The position numbers and the translations under genes were made by a program. A stretch of DNA of 45,151 nt. It comes from an uncultured Bacilli bacterium. GTDB taxonomy: Bacteria > Bacillota_I > Bacilli_A > RFN20 > CAG-826. Below, piece after piece: positions 43,367-45,151 of this stretch. The first letter of the stretch is position 1, and the number at the start of each line of letters is the position of its first letter. The stretch lies in contig CALVSI010000009.1 in NCBI GenBank assembly GCA_944358985.1, positions 1-45,151 of the forward strand, in the 5' to 3' direction. The notes under the pieces are model-generated. The model saw only the letters and a program-made list of their open reading frames with translations, did no database searches and was not told the origin of the DNA.

Positions 43367-44116
43367 TTAATCTAAAAACTTAGAAATTTTATACAGAAGT
43401 GTTTTGTCAGTTATTTTCTTATCATCTATTTTAATATTTAATTTATGCCTTTCTAACAAAAATATTTTTAATTGACTTTCAACAAAATCATAAAAGTTTT
43501 TTTGAAAAGAAGGATATTCATAATTGCTTCCAAATATAAGAATAATTTTCGTTTTTGATTTTATGTTCATATAATTTTCTTCTTTTTTGTTAAAATAAGC
43601 CTGACTTCTTTCTGAAAACTTATAAAACAAAGAAGGAGCATTAGAACAATACATAGGGATGATAAGAATAACTTCTTTAGATTTATTAAGCATTTCAAAA
43701 AATATAAAGTTATCATCATTTTCATAAGGACACTTATTATAAAAACATTCATATTGGCATAGAGAACAACTGTGTATGTTCAAATTTCGATAAAAAAATA
43801 TTTGATCGCCTTCTTTTTTAAAATTATTAGCGACAAAATCCGATATTCCGCCAACTCTTCCGCTAAATGAAACAAATATTTTATTAATATTTTCTTTAGG
43901 TTCAATTTTATTGTTATCATCACCAAAAAGTTCTCCTGCTGATAACGCATATTCTTTGATCAGGACAAGGATTTTTTGATATGACATCTTTTCAACTCCC
44001 GATTCGATTTTATTAATCGTAGATTTATGAGCATAACCTAAAGATTCAGCGAACTGCTGTTGAGTTAAACCTCTATCCTTTCTTATTTTTTTAATTCTTT
44101 TGCCAAAATCATTCAT
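43367..44116 (-). CDS. XRE-type regulator fused to an iron-sulfur flavoprotein domain
   Basis: The protein has 249 residues. Residues ~5-65 are a Cro/C1-type helix-turn-helix (RGLTQQQFAESLGYAHKSTI). Residues ~78-249 match the flavodoxin-like NAD(P)H-dependent FMN reductase/iron-sulfur flavoprotein fold. Evidence for that fold is IFVSFSGRVGGISDFVA for the phosphate loop, then C117-x2-C120-x3-C124-x4-C129 and PYENDD, like the CxxCxxC...C...DD cluster loop of Isf proteins, and VILIIPMY as the next strand. It is probably a redox-responsive transcription factor. It overlaps the RhuM gene by 8 bases and is translated after it. Confidence 0.8.
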   Translation of the reverse strand: MNDFGKRIKKIRKDRGLTQQQFAESLGYAHKSTINKIESGVEKMSYQKILVLIKEYALSAGELFGDDNNKIEPKENINKIFVSFSGRVGGISDFVANNFKKEGDQIFFYRNLNIHSCSLCQYECFYNKCPYENDDNFIFFEMLNKSKEVILIIPMYCSNAPSLFYKFSERSQAYFNKKEENYMNIKSKTKIILIFGSNYEYPSFQKNFYDFVESQLKIFLLERHKLNIKIDDKKITDKTLLYKISKFLD

Positions 44117-44957
44117 CTTTAATGATATCCTTAATGTTGAATTGACTACATTTTATTACGCTTGATGTTTTATGGCCTATTGAATTTAATGAAGTTCCCA
44201 TAAGATATATTTCACTATCGACAATTAAAAATCGATCGTGGTATGTTTTATCTACCTTAATAACGATAGGACCATATTCTTTTTCAAATCTATTTATAAT
44301 TTCCTTAGATATCCTGTTAGTTTTGTGACAAATCACTACTTTTTTAATGCCTTTTTTTGATCCAATTAAAAAATCAAAAAGAGAGTCGTCAGCATAACCA
44401 TCTATGATTATTACTGATTCTATTGCTTTTTTAATCAAACCATTAATAAAAGAAAATCCATCAAAAGAATCGCCTTCATAAATAATGATAGAATCTAAAA
44501 CGTTCCTGTTTACTATCCCCTTAATGTCTTCGACATCCTTTTTTAAATGGTTGACATCGTTAATAAGTTGAATATAGTTTTCATTAGTAACTATAACTCT
44601 GTCTGATGATAATGAATAGCCCTTAATTAGATAATCTCTTAAAACTGCTGTTGCCCATCTTCTGAATAAAATTCCTCTTTTTGATTTAACACGATATCCG
44701 ACAGCAAGTATAACATCAAGATTATATAGTTTTGCAGGTCTATGATTAGTTATGTCGGAATTTCCGACGGAAGTCATTTCAAATAGCTCTCCTTCGGAAA
44801 AAATATTGTTAATATGTTCGGTAATTGTTGAACGAGATTTTCCAAAAAGTTTGGCAATCTGATCTTGAGTTAACCAAATTGTGTTTTGTTGAGGCGAGAT
44901 ATTAACATCCAATTCAAAATCACCATCTACAAACTTAATTATTTCATAATTTGACAT
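44109..44957 (-). CDS. RhuM-like protein with C-terminal PLD-like domain
   Basis: The protein has 282 residues. The N-terminal ~125 residues match the RhuM virulence/defence-island family (WLTQDQIAKLFGKSRSTITEHI, NLDVILAVGYRVKSKRGILFRRWA), which includes a DNA-binding helix-turn-helix. The C-terminal ~120 residues end in HDRFLIVD...GTSLN, i.e. H-x-(K/R)-x4-D-x6-G-(S/T)-x-N, the phospholipase D active-site motif. A single copy would need a dimer, as in BfiI-type nucleases. RhuM's function is not established. No clear ribosome site is present. Confidence 0.82.
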   Translation of the reverse strand: MSNYEIIKFVDGDFELDVNISPQQNTIWLTQDQIAKLFGKSRSTITEHINNIFSEGELFEMTSVGNSDITNHRPAKLYNLDVILAVGYRVKSKRGILFRRWATAVLRDYLIKGYSLSSDRVIVTNENYIQLINDVNHLKKDVEDIKGIVNRNVLDSIIIYEGDSFDGFSFINGLIKKAIESVIIIDGYADDSLFDFLIGSKKGIKKVVICHKTNRISKEIINRFEKEYGPIVIKVDKTYHDRFLIVDSEIYLMGTSLNSIGHKTSSVIKCSQFNIKDIIKDE

Positions 44958-45037
44958 ATGAATAATTTAACATAAATTAATAAATAAAAGTAGTTTTTTA
45001 AGAAACTTTTTTTCATTAAGCGTGAAAACTATAGAAA

Positions 45038-45142
45038 TCAATGTAATTTAACATTTTCAAGCTTTTCTTCTAGAGTTAATTTCATAAAAAAATCCTCCTT
45101 TTCATTTTACCCTATTTGGGCAAAATTTTGGGGGAAATTTCA
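45038..45142 (-). mobile_element. Truncated 5' end of the same IS-like element
   Basis: On the minus strand this copy starts TGAAATTTCCCCC, has AAGGAGG and then ATG 45085. It encodes only MKLTLEEKLENVKLH before TGA at 45038. The first 79 bases match positions 1-79 of the window with three differences. The transposase body is gone; the RhuM gene begins about 80 bases further on. It is a dead remnant of the element. Confidence 0.55.
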
Positions 45143-45151
45143 TATAAGATG

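Noticed and set aside
1-45151. Terminal repeat taken as evidence of a circular contig
   Set aside because: The two ~79-base copies differ at three positions and their flanks differ (tRNA-His on one side, window end on the other), so they are two copies of an element, not the same sequence read twice.
1-45151. Mycoplasma genetic code (TGA = Trp)
   Set aside because: TGA ends several genes cleanly, for example at the ATGA overlaps at 29437 and 31357 and at the WYL gene, and Trp is encoded by TGG in all proteins.

Overview
The window is AT-rich bacterial DNA with dense, short-spaced genes. It looks like a low-GC Firmicutes/Mollicutes-related lineage such as gut Bacilli, Erysipelotrichia-like or Acholeplasma/Izemoplasma-like organisms. 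Supporting signs are a CarD-type regulator, a CcpA-era style of fermentative metabolism (L-lactate dehydrogenase), CoA-disulfide reductase, an old-yellow-enzyme flavoprotein, lipoprotein-anchored ABC sugar uptake and strong AAGGAGG-type ribosome sites. TGA acts as a stop and TGG encodes Trp throughout, so this is not the Mycoplasma code. The taxonomic placement is inference.

Layout. Positions 1-76 hold the 5' end of an IS-like element next to tRNA-His (84-160). Positions 186-4811 are a leftward housekeeping run: SurE, L-lactate dehydrogenase, a DUF3810 membrane peptidase, an alpha/beta hydrolase, an acyl carrier protein and a NUDIX hydrolase. Positions 4862-9282 carry an old-yellow-enzyme oxidoreductase with its terminator, a CarD-like protein and a CoA-disulfide reductase/rhodanese. 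Positions 9517-12359 are a copper operon, csoR-copA, with a CsoR operator inside the promoter. Its CopA carries a fused C-terminal CopZ domain behind an internal Shine-Dalgarno site.

Positions 12539-21787 form an accessory island. It contains a WYL regulator, the tail of a dead HNH nuclease gene, a 909-residue superfamily 1 helicase with an unrecognised ~500-residue N-terminus, and a coupled pair of a dCTPase-like MazG protein and a PD-(D/E)XK-DUF2075 helicase. It also holds a Cys4 protein of unknown function and an AAA_14/DUF4143 ATPase. This is the part most like a nucleic-acid-targeting defence region, though no known system is recognised in full.

Positions 22117-41962 are a polysaccharide-use locus. 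One leftward operon encodes a GH16 lipoprotein, two ABC permeases, a GLUG-repeat lipoprotein, a ROK repressor, an MsmK-type ATPase, a SIS protein and a PIG-L deacetylase. A divergent rightward pair encodes the solute-binding lipoprotein and a GH94 phosphorylase. A second leftward group encodes a membrane-anchored GH16, a phosphohexomutase and an anchored surface protein. The inferred path is: surface GH16 cuts a beta-glucan, the binding protein and permeases import oligosaccharides, GH94 releases glucose-1-phosphate, and the mutase makes glucose-6-phosphate.

Positions 42179-45142 carry a Fic protein, an XRE regulator fused to an iron-sulfur flavoprotein domain, and a RhuM protein fused to a PLD-like domain. 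The segment ends with a second, truncated copy of the same IS-like 5' end in the same orientation as the one at position 1.
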